In this document: piece by piece, positions 7,764-16,774 of the stretch | Position numbering within the stretch: the stretch's first letter is position 1 | Layout: every line of letters starts with the position of its first letter | Assembly: GCF_000931445.1 (NCBI RefSeq) | Contig: NZ_CP010849.1 | Span: forward strand, 6,200,001-6,264,000 | DNA: 64,000 nt | Reading direction: 5' to 3' | From: Streptomyces cyaneogriseus subsp. noncyanogenus | GTDB lineage: Bacteria; Actinomycetota; Actinomycetes; Streptomycetales; Streptomycetaceae | Translations under genes and position numbers: made by a program | The notes under the pieces: model-generated | The model's input: only the letters and a program-made list of their open reading frames with translations | Told to the model about the DNA's origin: nothing | Databases searched by the model: none

Positions 7764-9680
7764 TTGACCGACATCATCGACCTGACCACCGACGGCACCG
7801 CGCGGCAGCAGGGCACGGGGCAGCAGGGCACGGGGGAACGGGGCACGGGGGAACGGGGCCCGGCCGCGGGGAAGCTGACACCGTACGTCGCACCGCTGCC
7901 CGTCCCGCCCGTCCTGCGCCCCGCCTCCGACGACGTGCTGCGCGAGACCGAGATCGCCCTGCGCCCGGCCTGGGTGCGCCTGCACCCGCAGCTCCCGCCC
8001 ACCCTCATGTGGGGATACGACGGGCAGGTGCCGGGACCCACCATCGAGGTGCGGCGCGGGCAGCGCGTCCGCATCGCCTGGACCAACCGCATCCCGAAGG
8101 AGAGCGAGTACCCGGTCACCTCCGTCGAGGTGCCCCGGCGCGACCCGGACGTGGCGCCCGCCACCACCGAGCCCGGCCGTCAGGGCGTCGAGCCGAACAA
8201 GGACGTCGCGGCGCTGCCCGCCTGGTCCGTGACCCACCTGCACGGGGCGCAGACCGGCGGCGGCAACGACGGCTGGGCGGACAACGCCGTCGGCTTCGGC
8301 GACGCCCAGCTCTCCGAGTACCCGAACGACCACCCGGCGGTCCAGTGGTGGTACCACGACCACGCCATGAACATCACGCGGTGGAACGTGATGGCCGGCC
8401 TCTACGGCACCTACCTCGTCCGCGACGACGAGGAGGACGCCCTCCACCTGCCCCGCGGGGAGCGGGAGATACCGCTGCTGCTCGCCGACCGCAACCTGGA
8501 CACCGACGAGGACGGCCGTCTCAACGGCCGGCTGCTGCACAAGACGGTGGTGGTGCAGCCCCGGAACCCGGAGACGGGCAAGCCGGTCTCCCTGCCCTTC
8601 ACCGGGCCGTACACGACGGTCAACGGCCGCATCTGGCCCTACGCCGACGTGGACGACGCCTGGTACCGCTTCCGGCTCGTCAACGCCTCCAACGCCCGCA
8701 TCTACGATCTGGTCCTCGTCGACGAGGACGGCGACCCGGTCCCCGGCATCGTCCACCAGATCGGCAGCGACGGGGGGCTGCTGCCCCGCCCGGTCCCGGT
8801 CTTCGACGACGCGCTGCCGACCCTGACCGCGGCACCGGCCGAGCGGTTCGACCTGCTCGTCGACTTCCGCGGGCTCGCCGGCCGCCGCCTCCGCCTGGTC
8901 AACAAGGGCCGCAACCGGCGGCCGGGGGTGCCGGACCCGGAGGGCGACGTCCGCTACCCGGCCGTCCTGGAGTTCCGGGTCCGGGAGAGCTGCGAGCCGG
9001 ACACCTTCGAGCTGCCCGAGGTGCTCTCCGGTTCCTTCCGGCGGCTCACCCACGCCGTCGAGCACGGGCACCGGCTGGTCGTCCTCACCCCGCCCGCCAC
9101 CAAGGGGGCGGGCGGGCACCCCGAGATGTGGGAGATGGAGGAGATGGAGGACGCGGGGCCGATCCAGGTCCCCACCGACGGCATCATCCAGATCACCGGC
9201 CCGGACGGCGTGACCCGGACCTACCGGCGCACGGCCCGCACGTTCAACGACGCCCTCGGCTACACCGTCGCCGAGGGCAGCCACGAGCAGTGGAGCTTCC
9301 TCAACCTCGCGCCCATCGTCCACCCCATGCACATCCACCTGGCCGACTTCCAGCTCCTGGGCCGCGACGCCTACGACGTGTCGGGCTTCGACCCGGCCGT
9401 CGGGGGCACCCGCGGCCCCCTGCGGTACGACGCCGGCACACCGATCGCGCCGGCGCCCAACGAACTCGGCCACAAGGACGTCTACCGCGTCCCCGGCAGC
9501 CAGATGCTGCGCATCATGGGCCGGTTCGACGGCGCCTACGGCCGGTTCATGTACCACTGCCACCTGCTGGAGCACGAGGACATGGGGATGATGCGGCCCT
9601 TCGTCGTCATGCCGCCCGAGGCGCTGAAGTTCGACCACGGCGGGGCCCACGGCGGCCATGGAGAGGGGCACACGGGCTGA
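7764..9680 (+). CDS. Multicopper oxidase, phenoxazinone synthase (o-aminophenol oxidase)-like
   Basis: A 638-residue protein with all four copper motifs: HLHGAQ and WYHDHA in the first third, HPMHIHLADF and HCHLLEHEDMGMM at the C-terminus. Cys, His and Met ligands for the type 1 site are present. Length and sequence style fit the PhsA/GriF group, which couples o-aminophenols to phenoxazinones, or the related bilirubin oxidases. There is no signal peptide, so it is probably cytoplasmic. The start is TTG at 7764 after GGGGGGTG. A His-rich C-terminal tail follows the last copper motif. An unusual run of seven T lies about 100 bases upstream. No biosynthetic neighbours reveal a substrate. Confidence 0.88.
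   Translation: MTDIIDLTTDGTARQQGTGQQGTGERGTGERGPAAGKLTPYVAPLPVPPVLRPASDDVLRETEIALRPAWVRLHPQLPPTLMWGYDGQVPGPTIEVRRGQRVRIAWTNRIPKESEYPVTSVEVPRRDPDVAPATTEPGRQGVEPNKDVAALPAWSVTHLHGAQTGGGNDGWADNAVGFGDAQLSEYPNDHPAVQWWYHDHAMNITRWNVMAGLYGTYLVRDDEEDALHLPRGEREIPLLLADRNLDTDEDGRLNGRLLHKTVVVQPRNPETGKPVSLPFTGPYTTVNGRIWPYADVDDAWYRFRLVNASNARIYDLVLVDEDGDPVPGIVHQIGSDGGLLPRPVPVFDDALPTLTAAPAERFDLLVDFRGLAGRRLRLVNKGRNRRPGVPDPEGDVRYPAVLEFRVRESCEPDTFELPEVLSGSFRRLTHAVEHGHRLVVLTPPATKGAGGHPEMWEMEEMEDAGPIQVPTDGIIQITGPDGVTRTYRRTARTFNDALGYTVAEGSHEQWSFLNLAPIVHPMHIHLADFQLLGRDAYDVSGFDPAVGGTRGPLRYDAGTPIAPAPNELGHKDVYRVPGSQMLRIMGRFDGAYGRFMYHCHLLEHEDMGMMRPFVVMPPEALKFDHGGAHGGHGEGHTG
7806..7863 (+). repeat. 15-base in-frame minisatellite in the oxidase N-terminus
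   Basis: Almost four tandem units of 15 bases: CAGCAGGGCACGGGG twice, then GAACGGGGCACGGGG and a partial copy. They encode QQGTG, QQGTG, ERGTG, ERGP near residues 15-33, ahead of the first cupredoxin domain. The unit is a multiple of three, so copy-number change would not break the frame. It is probably a disordered, variable tail. Confidence 0.8.
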
Positions 9681-9800
9681 CCCCGCACCATCCGCCGCCG
9701 TCGGCCGGGCCCTTCCCTCCTCCCGCCCCCGCGCAGTCTCACCCGATCGTGGCTCGTCGGGCACCGGCGGGGCGGGTAGGGGTCCTGCCGGAGGCGATCC

Positions 9801-10388
9801 ATGGAACAGAGCGTGTTGCGTCCCAAGCCGATGCCCGGTCAGGCGGGCGGCGACCTTACCGGCACCGGCCCCGCCCGGCGTCCGTCCACCGGGCGGCGCT
9901 GGGGCCGGCGGCTCGGGGCGCTGCTGTCCGGCCTGGTCGCGGGGGCGGTCCTGCTCCTCGCCGGGGTGGGGCTCGGGACGGTGGGCGCCACGGTGATCGG
10001 TGCGACCCAGCTCGCCCAGCTCCAACGGCAGGCCGGAGCGCATATGGCCGGGGCGGTACCGGGGGCCGCGCCCGCACCCGGGGCCGCCCCCTCACCGGCT
10101 GCCACATCGTCCCGGGCCCGCGCCGGCGCGACCCTCGGCATCGAGGTCGTGGACACCGACAAGCCCGGGGCCCTGGTCGTCGGCGTCCACATGCCCGGGC
10201 CCGGCTACTCGGCCGGCCTGGTGCGGGGCGACGTACTGCTCGCGTTCGGCACCACCCGTATCGACTCGGCCGCCGACCTGGCCCAGGCCGTCGCCCGCGC
10301 CCGGCCGGGCGCCGGGGTCAAGCTCACGGTGCGGCACGAGAGCGGGGCCTACCAGCAGCTGGCGGTGGTACCCGGGGTCGTCACGTGA
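9801..10388 (+). CDS. Membrane-anchored PDZ-domain protein
   Basis: A 195-residue protein. The N-terminal 35 residues are basic and proline-rich; one transmembrane segment (LGALLSGLVAGAVLLLAGVGLGTVGATVIG) follows, then an Ala/Pro linker. The PDZ domain spans about residues 108-190 (LGIEVVDTDKPGALVVGVHMPGPGYSAGLV, then GDVLLAFG and KLTVRHES). The layout resembles the C-terminal part of HtrA/DegP proteins without the protease. PDZ domains of this kind bind C-terminal peptides and may present substrates or regulate membrane proteases. Start ATG at 9801. The role is unknown. Confidence 0.75.
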   Translation: MEQSVLRPKPMPGQAGGDLTGTGPARRPSTGRRWGRRLGALLSGLVAGAVLLLAGVGLGTVGATVIGATQLAQLQRQAGAHMAGAVPGAAPAPGAAPSPAATSSRARAGATLGIEVVDTDKPGALVVGVHMPGPGYSAGLVRGDVLLAFGTTRIDSAADLAQAVARARPGAGVKLTVRHESGAYQQLAVVPGVVT

Positions 10389-10493
10389 CGCGGCCGGGGC
10401 CGGCTCCGCGGAGGTCCGGGAAACCGGCTCGCGCCACTCCCTGGCTCCGGGCAGGATGCTGCCCGGAGTCACGTCACGTCCAGGGAGGCCCCG

Positions 10494-11621
10494 ATGACCG
10501 GCACCATGCCCGCGCCCTTCACCGCAGACGACTACCGGGCCCGCATGGAGCGCGCCGCGCGGGCGGCGGCGGACGCCGGGCTGGCCGGGCTCCTGGTGGC
10601 CCCGGGCCCGGACCTCGTGTGGTTCACCGGGTACGCGCCCACCGCGGAGACCGAACGGCTCACCCTGCTCGTCGTCGCCCCCGGCCGGGAGCCCGTCCTC
10701 GTCGTCCCCACCCTGGAGGCCCCCGACGCGCAGAAGGCGGCCGGTGCCCCCGCCCTGACCCTGCGCGACTGGACCGACGGCGTGGACCCGTACGCCGCCA
10801 CCGCCGCGCTCCTCGACGGCTCGGGGCGCTACGGCATCAGCGACAACGCCTGGGCGCTGCACCTGCTGGGCCTGCAGAAAGCGCTGCCCGGCACCGCCTA
10901 CGCCTCGCTCACCGACGCCCTGCCCATGCTGCGGGCCGTGAAGGACGCGGCGGAGGTGGAACTGCTCGCCGCCGCGGGCGCGGCGGCGGACGCGGCCTTC
11001 GAGGAGATCCGCAAGGTGCGCTTCGCCGGCCGCCGGGAGTCGGCCGTCGCCGCCGACCTCGCCGACCTGCTGCGCCGGTACGGGCACGCGCAGGTCGACT
11101 TCACCATCGTCGCCTCCGGCCCCAACGGTGCCGATCCGCACCACGAGGCGGGCACCCGGGTCATCCGGGACGGGGACATGGTCGTCCTGGACTTCGGCGG
11201 TCTCCGGGACGGCTACGGCTCGGACACCTCCCGCACCGTCCACGTCGGCGAGCCCACCGAGGAGGAGCGCCGGGTGCACGACATCGTGCGCGAGGCCCAG
11301 GAGGCGGGCTACCGCGCGGTCCGCCCCGGTGTGCCCTGCGAGGAGGTCGACCGGGCCGCCCGCGCCGTGATCACCGAGGCCGGATACGGCGAGTACTTCA
11401 TCCACCGCACCGGGCACGGCATCGGCGTCACCACCCACGAGCCGCCGTACATGATCGAGGGGGAGCGGCAGCCTCTCGTGCCCGGCATGTGCTTCTCCGT
11501 CGAACCCGGCATCTACCTGCCCGGCCGCTTCGGGGTCCGCATCGAGGACATCGTGACGGTGACCGAGAGCGGCGGCCGGCGCCTCAACGACACGACCCGG
11601 GAGATGGTCCTGGTCGAGTGA
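10494..11621 (+). CDS. M24 family Xaa-Pro aminopeptidase
   Basis: A 375-residue protein with a creatinase-like N-terminal domain (to about residue 140) and a pita-bread catalytic domain. The dinuclear metal ligands are visible: Asp in LDFGGLRDGYGSDTSRT (two Asp), His in HRTGHGIGVTTHE, Glu in SVEPGIY and Glu in RIEDIVTVTE. The family removes an N-terminal residue preceding proline (PepP) or splits Xaa-Pro dipeptides (PepQ); the choice cannot be made by eye. There is no signal peptide, so it is cytoplasmic. The ATG at 10494 follows CCAGGGAGG. Confidence 0.9.
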   Translation: MTGTMPAPFTADDYRARMERAARAAADAGLAGLLVAPGPDLVWFTGYAPTAETERLTLLVVAPGREPVLVVPTLEAPDAQKAAGAPALTLRDWTDGVDPYAATAALLDGSGRYGISDNAWALHLLGLQKALPGTAYASLTDALPMLRAVKDAAEVELLAAAGAAADAAFEEIRKVRFAGRRESAVAADLADLLRRYGHAQVDFTIVASGPNGADPHHEAGTRVIRDGDMVVLDFGGLRDGYGSDTSRTVHVGEPTEEERRVHDIVREAQEAGYRAVRPGVPCEEVDRAARAVITEAGYGEYFIHRTGHGIGVTTHEPPYMIEGERQPLVPGMCFSVEPGIYLPGRFGVRIEDIVTVTESGGRRLNDTTREMVLVE

Positions 11622-11688
11622 GGCGCCACGGCGCCCCCCGCCTCGCCCTCCCACCCCGCCTCGGCCTCGACAACCACACGGCGCGCCC

Positions 11689-12711
11689 ATGACCCAGGCA
11701 CCGACACCCACCGCGGACACCGTCCGCCGGCTGGCCCGAAACCTGCTCCAGGACGCCACGGACGCCACGGACGTCACGGATGCCCCAGGCGGCGCGGGTG
11801 GCCCGGCCGCCGTCCGGGGGCCCCAGGTCCGGCCCGTCGCGGGGAGCGCCGGGCCCACCGCCTGGTGGGTCGGCTCCCGCCATGTGCTGCGCCTGGCCCC
11901 CGACCGCGAGGCCGCCCTGCGGCAGCGGCGCGAGCTGCGCCTGCGCGATCTGGTCCGCCCGTACGTCCCCGTCCGCGTCCCGGCGAGCGCGGCGCGCGGC
12001 GAGTGGGCCCCGGGGCTGCCCTGCACGCTGGACACCGCACTGCCCGGCGGTACGGGCGAGGAGCACGACGTGTCCGCCCTCGGCGAGGCCGACCTCGCCG
12101 GACTGCTCACGGGACTGCGGGAGGTGCCGGTGCGGCAGGCGGAGACCCTCGGCGTGCCCCGGGCCGCCCCGCGCGACCTGCACACCCTGCGCGAGGCCGC
12201 CGCGCACGCGGCCCGGCGCCTGGCCGCCGCCGACGAGTTCGACCCGGACCGGCTCGCCCAGCTCACCGCGTCGGCCGCGGCCCAGCTCGCGGTCCAGCCC
12301 GGCCCGCCGGTCCTCGTCCACCACGGCCTGACCGGCGAGCACCTCCTGGTCGGCGCCGACGGCCGGGTGCGGGGCGTCCTCGGCTGGGGGGACGCGGTCG
12401 TCGGCGACCCGGCCGAGGACATCGCCGGACTGGCCCGCGCCGTCGGCTCCCCGGCCGCCGTCCGCGCCGCGACGCTCGCCGGGTACGGCGCCCGCCCCTG
12501 TCTGCGCGGTCTCTGGCTCGCCCGCTGCGACACGGTGGTGCGGCTCGCCGACGCCCTCGCGGGGCGGGCCGCCGCGCCGCCGCCGCTGCTCCGCTCCGAG
12601 CTGCGCCGCGCCTGGGAGGCGATCCTGCTGGAGCGCCTGACGGAACCGCCCGCCGGGGGAGCGGAGGGCGAGGAGAACGGGAAAAGCGCGGAGAGCGGCG
12701 AGGACGGGTAG
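11689..12711 (+). CDS. Aminoglycoside phosphotransferase (APH)-fold protein
   Basis: A 340-residue protein with a kinase-like core. VLVHHGLTGEHLLVG is the Brenner catalytic loop, degenerate because the usual HGD is replaced by HGL; VLGWGDAVVGDPAEDIAG is the metal-binding D-x-D equivalent, common in small-molecule kinases of this fold. The loss of the catalytic Asp in the first motif suggests altered or absent activity. The last 20 residues are acidic and low-complexity. It follows the M24 peptidase by 67 bases on the same strand, so they may be co-transcribed. The substrate is unknown. Confidence 0.7.
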   Translation: MTQAPTPTADTVRRLARNLLQDATDATDVTDAPGGAGGPAAVRGPQVRPVAGSAGPTAWWVGSRHVLRLAPDREAALRQRRELRLRDLVRPYVPVRVPASAARGEWAPGLPCTLDTALPGGTGEEHDVSALGEADLAGLLTGLREVPVRQAETLGVPRAAPRDLHTLREAAAHAARRLAAADEFDPDRLAQLTASAAAQLAVQPGPPVLVHHGLTGEHLLVGADGRVRGVLGWGDAVVGDPAEDIAGLARAVGSPAAVRAATLAGYGARPCLRGLWLARCDTVVRLADALAGRAAAPPPLLRSELRRAWEAILLERLTEPPAGGAEGEENGKSAESGEDG

Positions 12712-12720
12712 CCGCCCCGC

Positions 12721-12749
12721 GGCCCGGCGGAAACGCCACCGCCGGGGCC
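12721..12749. terminator. Hairpin between the convergent APH-like and treZ genes
   Basis: GGCCCGGCGG pairs with CCGCCGGGGCC around an eight-base loop, in the 70-base gap between two convergent stop codons. Probably bidirectional. Confidence 0.55.
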
Positions 12750-12781
12750 GGAAGGCGGCGGGCCATGCTCCGCGCGGGCGC

Positions 12782-14527
12782 TCACTCCTGGAGCAGCACC
12801 ACGCTCGACTCCCCGGGAACGCGCAGCACCCCGTCCCCGCCGGGAGCGTCGACCGGCTCCCACGAGGCGAGGACGCGCGCGGGACGGGTGCCCAGGGGGA
12901 TCCCGGCCGGCTCCGGGCCGAGATTGACGGCGACCCGGATGTCCCCGCGCCGGAAGGCGAGCCAGCGCCGGTCGCGGTCGTGGGCGACCCGGGTGGCGGC
13001 CAGGTCGGGGGCGCTGAGGTCGGGCTGCGCGTGCCGCAGGGCGATGAGCGTGCGGTACCAGGCCAGCACGCGCGCGTGGGGTTCGCGCTCCGGTTCGGAC
13101 CAGTCGAGGCAGGAGCGGTCGCGGGTCGCCGGGTCCTGCGGGTCCGGCACGTCCTCCTCCTTCCAGCCGTGCGCCGCGAACTCCCGCCGCCTGCCGCGCC
13201 GTACCGCCTCGGCCAGCTCGGGGTCGGTGTGGTCGGTGAAGTACTGCCACGGGGTGCCCGCCGCCCACTCCTCGCCCATGAACAGCATCGGTGTGAAGGG
13301 GGCGGTCAGCGTCAGCGTGGCCGCGCACGCCAGCAGGCCGGGGGAGACCAGCGCGGACAGCCGGTCGCCCTGGGCGCGGTTGCCGATCTGGTCGTGGGTC
13401 TGGGCGTAGCCGAGGAGCCGGTGCGCGGCCACGCGGGTACGGTCCAGGGGGCGGCCGTGGCGGCGGCCGCGGAAGCTGGAGTAGGTGCCGTCGTGGAAGT
13501 AGCCGCCGGTGAGCGTCTTGGCGAGCGCGGCGAGGGGATCGCGGGCGAAGTCGGCGTAGTAGCCCTGCGACTCCCCGGTCGTCGCGGTGTGCAGGGCGTG
13601 GTGGAAGTCGTCGTTCCACTGCGCGTGCACGCCGAGGCCGCCCTGGGCGCGCGGGGTGATGACCCGGGGGTCGTTCCGGTCGGACTCGGCGATCAGGAAC
13701 AGCGGGCGGCCGGTCTCGGCGGCCAGGGCGTCCACCGCCTCCGACAGCTCCTCCAGGAAGTGGCGGGCGCGCGTGTCCACCAGCGCGTGCACCGCGTCCA
13801 GCCGCAGCCCGTCGATCCGGTAGTCGCGCAGCCAGGCCAGCGCGCTCTCCACGAGATACGCGCGCACCTCGTCCGACCCGGGCGCGTCCAGGTTGACGGC
13901 GACGCCCCAGGGGGTGTGGTGGCGGTCGGTGAAGTACGGACCGAAGGCGGGCAGGTGGTTGCCGGAGGGGCCCAGGTGGTTGTGCACCACGTCCAGGACC
14001 ACGCCCAGGCCCAGGGCGTGCGCCCGGTCGACGAAGCGTTTCAGTGCCTCCGGTCCGCCGTACGGCTCGTGCACCGCCCAGGGCGAGACCCCGTCGTACC
14101 CCCAGCCGTGCCGGCCGGGGAACGGGCACAATGGCATCAACTCCACATGTGTGATGCCCAGTTGGGCGAGGTGCTCCAGCCGCCCGGCGGCGGCGTCCAG
14201 CGTGCCCTCGGGCGTGTACGTGCCCACGTGCAGCTCGTACAGGACCGCGCCGGGCAGCGGACGCCCGGCCCATTCGGCACGCCAGAGGTGGCGCCCGTGG
14301 TCGACGACCGCGCTCAGCCCGTCCGGGCCGTCCGGCTGCCGGCGCGAACGCGGGTCGGGCAGGACGGGTCCGCCGTCCAGTGCGAAGCCGTACCGGGAGC
14401 CGTCCGCGGCCTCCGCGTCCCCCCGCCACCACCCCGGCCGCTGCGGATCGCGCTCCAACGCGCGCGTGACGCCGTCGCACTGGAGCGTCACTCGGCCGGC
14501 CTGTGGTGCCCACACCTCGAACTGCAC
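12782..14527 (-). CDS. treZ: Malto-oligosyltrehalose trehalohydrolase
   Basis: A 581-residue GH13 enzyme. An N-terminal CBM48-like domain (QFEVWAPQAGRVTLQCDG) precedes the barrel, with ELHVGTYTPEGTL, LDVVHNHLGPSGN, nucleophile region GLRLDAVHALVD and acid LIAESDRND all in place. The enzyme releases trehalose from the end of maltooligosyl-trehalose made by TreY; treY and glgX lie 7-12 kb away on the same strand. The start is GTG at 14527 after GGGGAA. A single-gene unit, divergent from the FHA gene. High confidence. Confidence 0.93.
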   Translation of the reverse strand: MQFEVWAPQAGRVTLQCDGVTRALERDPQRPGWWRGDAEAADGSRYGFALDGGPVLPDPRSRRQPDGPDGLSAVVDHGRHLWRAEWAGRPLPGAVLYELHVGTYTPEGTLDAAAGRLEHLAQLGITHVELMPLCPFPGRHGWGYDGVSPWAVHEPYGGPEALKRFVDRAHALGLGVVLDVVHNHLGPSGNHLPAFGPYFTDRHHTPWGVAVNLDAPGSDEVRAYLVESALAWLRDYRIDGLRLDAVHALVDTRARHFLEELSEAVDALAAETGRPLFLIAESDRNDPRVITPRAQGGLGVHAQWNDDFHHALHTATTGESQGYYADFARDPLAALAKTLTGGYFHDGTYSSFRGRRHGRPLDRTRVAAHRLLGYAQTHDQIGNRAQGDRLSALVSPGLLACAATLTLTAPFTPMLFMGEEWAAGTPWQYFTDHTDPELAEAVRRGRRREFAAHGWKEEDVPDPQDPATRDRSCLDWSEPEREPHARVLAWYRTLIALRHAQPDLSAPDLAATRVAHDRDRRWLAFRRGDIRVAVNLGPEPAGIPLGTRPARVLASWEPVDAPGGDGVLRVPGESSVVLLQE

Positions 14528-14703
14528 GGACGGTTCCCCTTCGTCTGCTGACGGTGACGTAGCCCGTCCATCGTGCTACCAAACACGAGCGATCCGCCGG
14601 TGAACAACGCCTTTCGCGGCGGGTGTCGTGGGGCGGGCGGGTGCGCGGGGCGGTCCCGGCCCCTTCCTGGACACCCCGGCGACGCTGTCCGACAATCACC
14701 TTT

Positions 14704-15255
14704 GTGACGTCGTCTTTCGAGTTCCACACCTACCCCGCGCGTCCGTCCGACGCGGAGCGCGACAAGGCGCTGAAGGCGCTCCGGGACGGCGTCGCCCTGG
14801 GCCGCCTGTCGCACGACACGTTCATCCGCCGGATGGAGCTGGCGCTGACCGCCCGCCGCGCGGACGAGCTCTGCGCGCTCACCGCCGACCTGCCCACCGA
14901 GAGCCGGGCCTCGCGGCTGGTGTTCGGCGCGGTGGAGGCGGTCTCCGGCTTCACCGTACGGCTGCGCCGGGCCTGGCAGGCCGAACGGCTCCCCAAGCTG
15001 CTGCTGCCCCACCCCGGCACCGGCCACCCGCTGCGCATCGGCCGGGACCCCGCCAACGGGCTGCGGCTGAGCCACGACACGGTCTCCCGCGTGCACGCCG
15101 AACTCGTCCTCCAAGGCGGCCGGTGGATCCTGCGCGACCTCGGTTCGACCAACGGGACGACCGTCAACGGCCGGCGGGTCGTCGGCGCCGCCGTCGTCCG
15201 CGAGGGCGACCAGATCGGCTTCGGGCAGATGGTGTTCCGGCTGTCGGCGACCTGA
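14704..15255 (+). CDS. DUF1707-FHA domain protein
   Basis: A 183-residue protein. Residues about 8-60 (RPSDAERDKALKALRDGVALGRLSHDTFIRRMELALTAR) form a DUF1707 domain, common at the N-terminus of actinobacterial membrane-associated proteins. Residues about 100-180 form an FHA domain with IGRDPANGLRLSHDTVSRVHAEL and DLGSTNGTTVNG, which binds phosphothreonine peptides. This suggests a partner of Ser/Thr protein kinases. I chose GTG at 14704 because the DUF1707 domain starts right after it; the ribosome site is weak. No kinase gene is adjacent. Confidence 0.85.
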   Translation: MTSSFEFHTYPARPSDAERDKALKALRDGVALGRLSHDTFIRRMELALTARRADELCALTADLPTESRASRLVFGAVEAVSGFTVRLRRAWQAERLPKLLLPHPGTGHPLRIGRDPANGLRLSHDTVSRVHAELVLQGGRWILRDLGSTNGTTVNGRRVVGAAVVREGDQIGFGQMVFRLSAT

Positions 15256-15421
15256 CCGGACACCCGCCCGCGCGCCCTCGCCCCGCCCCGCTCCGGACCG
15301 GCCCTTGTCCGGTAATTCCCTTGTACGGCCATGGTGTTGACGTATCCGGCAAGTCGTGACTGACTGTGCGTACACCGTGCACCGCAGGTGAACCGACGGC
15401 GCCGCATCGTGGAGGTGTGCC

Positions 15422-16774
15422 CTGACGCCCCTCCTGCGCTACCCGACCGCCGACGAGCTGGGGGCCCGGGCCGCCGCGCTCGCCGCCCGCCACCCCGGCA
15501 CCGCCCGCCTGCGCCGCGTCGGCACCTCCCGCGCGGGCGCCCCCCTGTGGCTGCTGGCCGTCGGCCACGGCAGCCGGCAGGCCCTGATCGTGGCCGGACC
15601 GCACGCCAACGAACCGGTCGGCGGCGCCACCGCGCTGCGGCTGGCCGAGCGCGCCCTGGCCGACCCCCGGCTCACCGAGGGCGCCGACGCCACCTGGAAC
15701 CTGCTGCTGTGCCTGGACCCCGACGGCCTGCGCCGCAACGAGGGCTGGCTCACCGGCCCCTACACCCTCGGCCGCTACGCGCGTCACTTCTACCGGCCCG
15801 GCTTTCTGGAACAGCCCGAATGGCTGCCCGACGGCGCGGAACGCGCCGCCCTGCCGGAGACCCGGGCCCTGCTCGCCCTCCAGGACGAACTGCGGCCCTT
15901 CCTCCAGTGCTCCCTGCACGGCGTCGACGTCGGCGGCGGCTTCGTCGAGGTGACCCACCACCTGCCCGGCCTCCCGCAGCGCCTGGCCCACACCGCCGCC
16001 CGCCTCGGCATCCCCCGGGAGCTGGGCCCCTACGACGCCCTGTACTGGCCGGAGCTGGGCCCGGCCGTCTACCGCATCCCCCCGCCGCGCCGGGGCGACC
16101 TGACCGAGGCCATCACCGAGGCCGCCGTGGAGTCGACGTGGTGCCACCCCAACCGGTACGGCACCGTCACCGCGGTCGTCGAGGCGCCCATGTGGGGCGT
16201 GGCCGCCGTGGCGGACGGCTCGCCGCCCGGCGACCCGCGGGCGGTCCTGCGCCGGGTCAGCCTCGCCCTGCGCCGCGACACCCGGACCCTGCGCCTCCTC
16301 CTCGCCCGCATCCGCCCCCACCTCGCCGCCGGACCCGACACCGACCGCCTGCTCGCCCCCGTCGAGGACTACCTCCTGGTCTGCCCCCGGCTCGCCGACA
16401 CCTGGGACCCCGACACCGACGACGGCACGGGACGCCCCCTGCCGCCGCTGAGCACCTCCCACCTCACCACCCTGCGCATCGCCGCCCGCCGGCTGGTCCT
16501 GCGCACGGCGGGACTGCTGCACCAGTTGGTGCGGGGCGCCGGGCGCGACCCGGCCGGCGCGCTGCCGGAGCTGGAGCGGCTCCTCGACGCGTGGTGCGCC
16601 GACTACCGCGACGGCTGCGCCGCGCGCTGGATACCGGTCGCACGCCAGGCCGAATACCAGGCCCGGATGGTGCTCGCCGCGTTCGAACTCGCCGGGCGGC
16701 AGGCCTCCGCCCTCTCCCGTTCGGGTGAGTCGGGGTGGGGTGCGCCGGCCGCCGTGCCGATGCACCGGGAATGA
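15422..16774 (+). CDS. M14 family zinc carboxypeptidase, apparent CTG start
   Basis: A protein of about 450 residues. GPHANEPVG carries the His-x-x-Glu zinc pair and CSLHGVDVGGG the third ligand, as in M14 carboxypeptidases. No signal peptide is visible. No ATG, GTG or TTG exists in frame between the upstream stop (15389) and a GTG at 15590, which would cut off the first 56 residues including the first strands of the fold. A CTG at 15422 lies six bases after GGAGG, so I take it as the start. The gene overlaps the SSI-type inhibitor gene by ATGA, so the peptidase and an inhibitor are translationally linked. Confidence 0.75.
   Translation: MTPLLRYPTADELGARAAALAARHPGTARLRRVGTSRAGAPLWLLAVGHGSRQALIVAGPHANEPVGGATALRLAERALADPRLTEGADATWNLLLCLDPDGLRRNEGWLTGPYTLGRYARHFYRPGFLEQPEWLPDGAERAALPETRALLALQDELRPFLQCSLHGVDVGGGFVEVTHHLPGLPQRLAHTAARLGIPRELGPYDALYWPELGPAVYRIPPPRRGDLTEAITEAAVESTWCHPNRYGTVTAVVEAPMWGVAAVADGSPPGDPRAVLRRVSLALRRDTRTLRLLLARIRPHLAAGPDTDRLLAPVEDYLLVCPRLADTWDPDTDDGTGRPLPPLSTSHLTTLRIAARRLVLRTAGLLHQLVRGAGRDPAGALPELERLLDAWCADYRDGCAARWIPVARQAEYQARMVLAAFELAGRQASALSRSGESGWGAPAAVPMHRE

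Noticed and set aside
10092..14729. A 1545-codon open frame on the minus strand
   Set aside because: It runs through the M24 and APH-like genes on the other strand and is out of frame with treZ; no protein family is recognisable.
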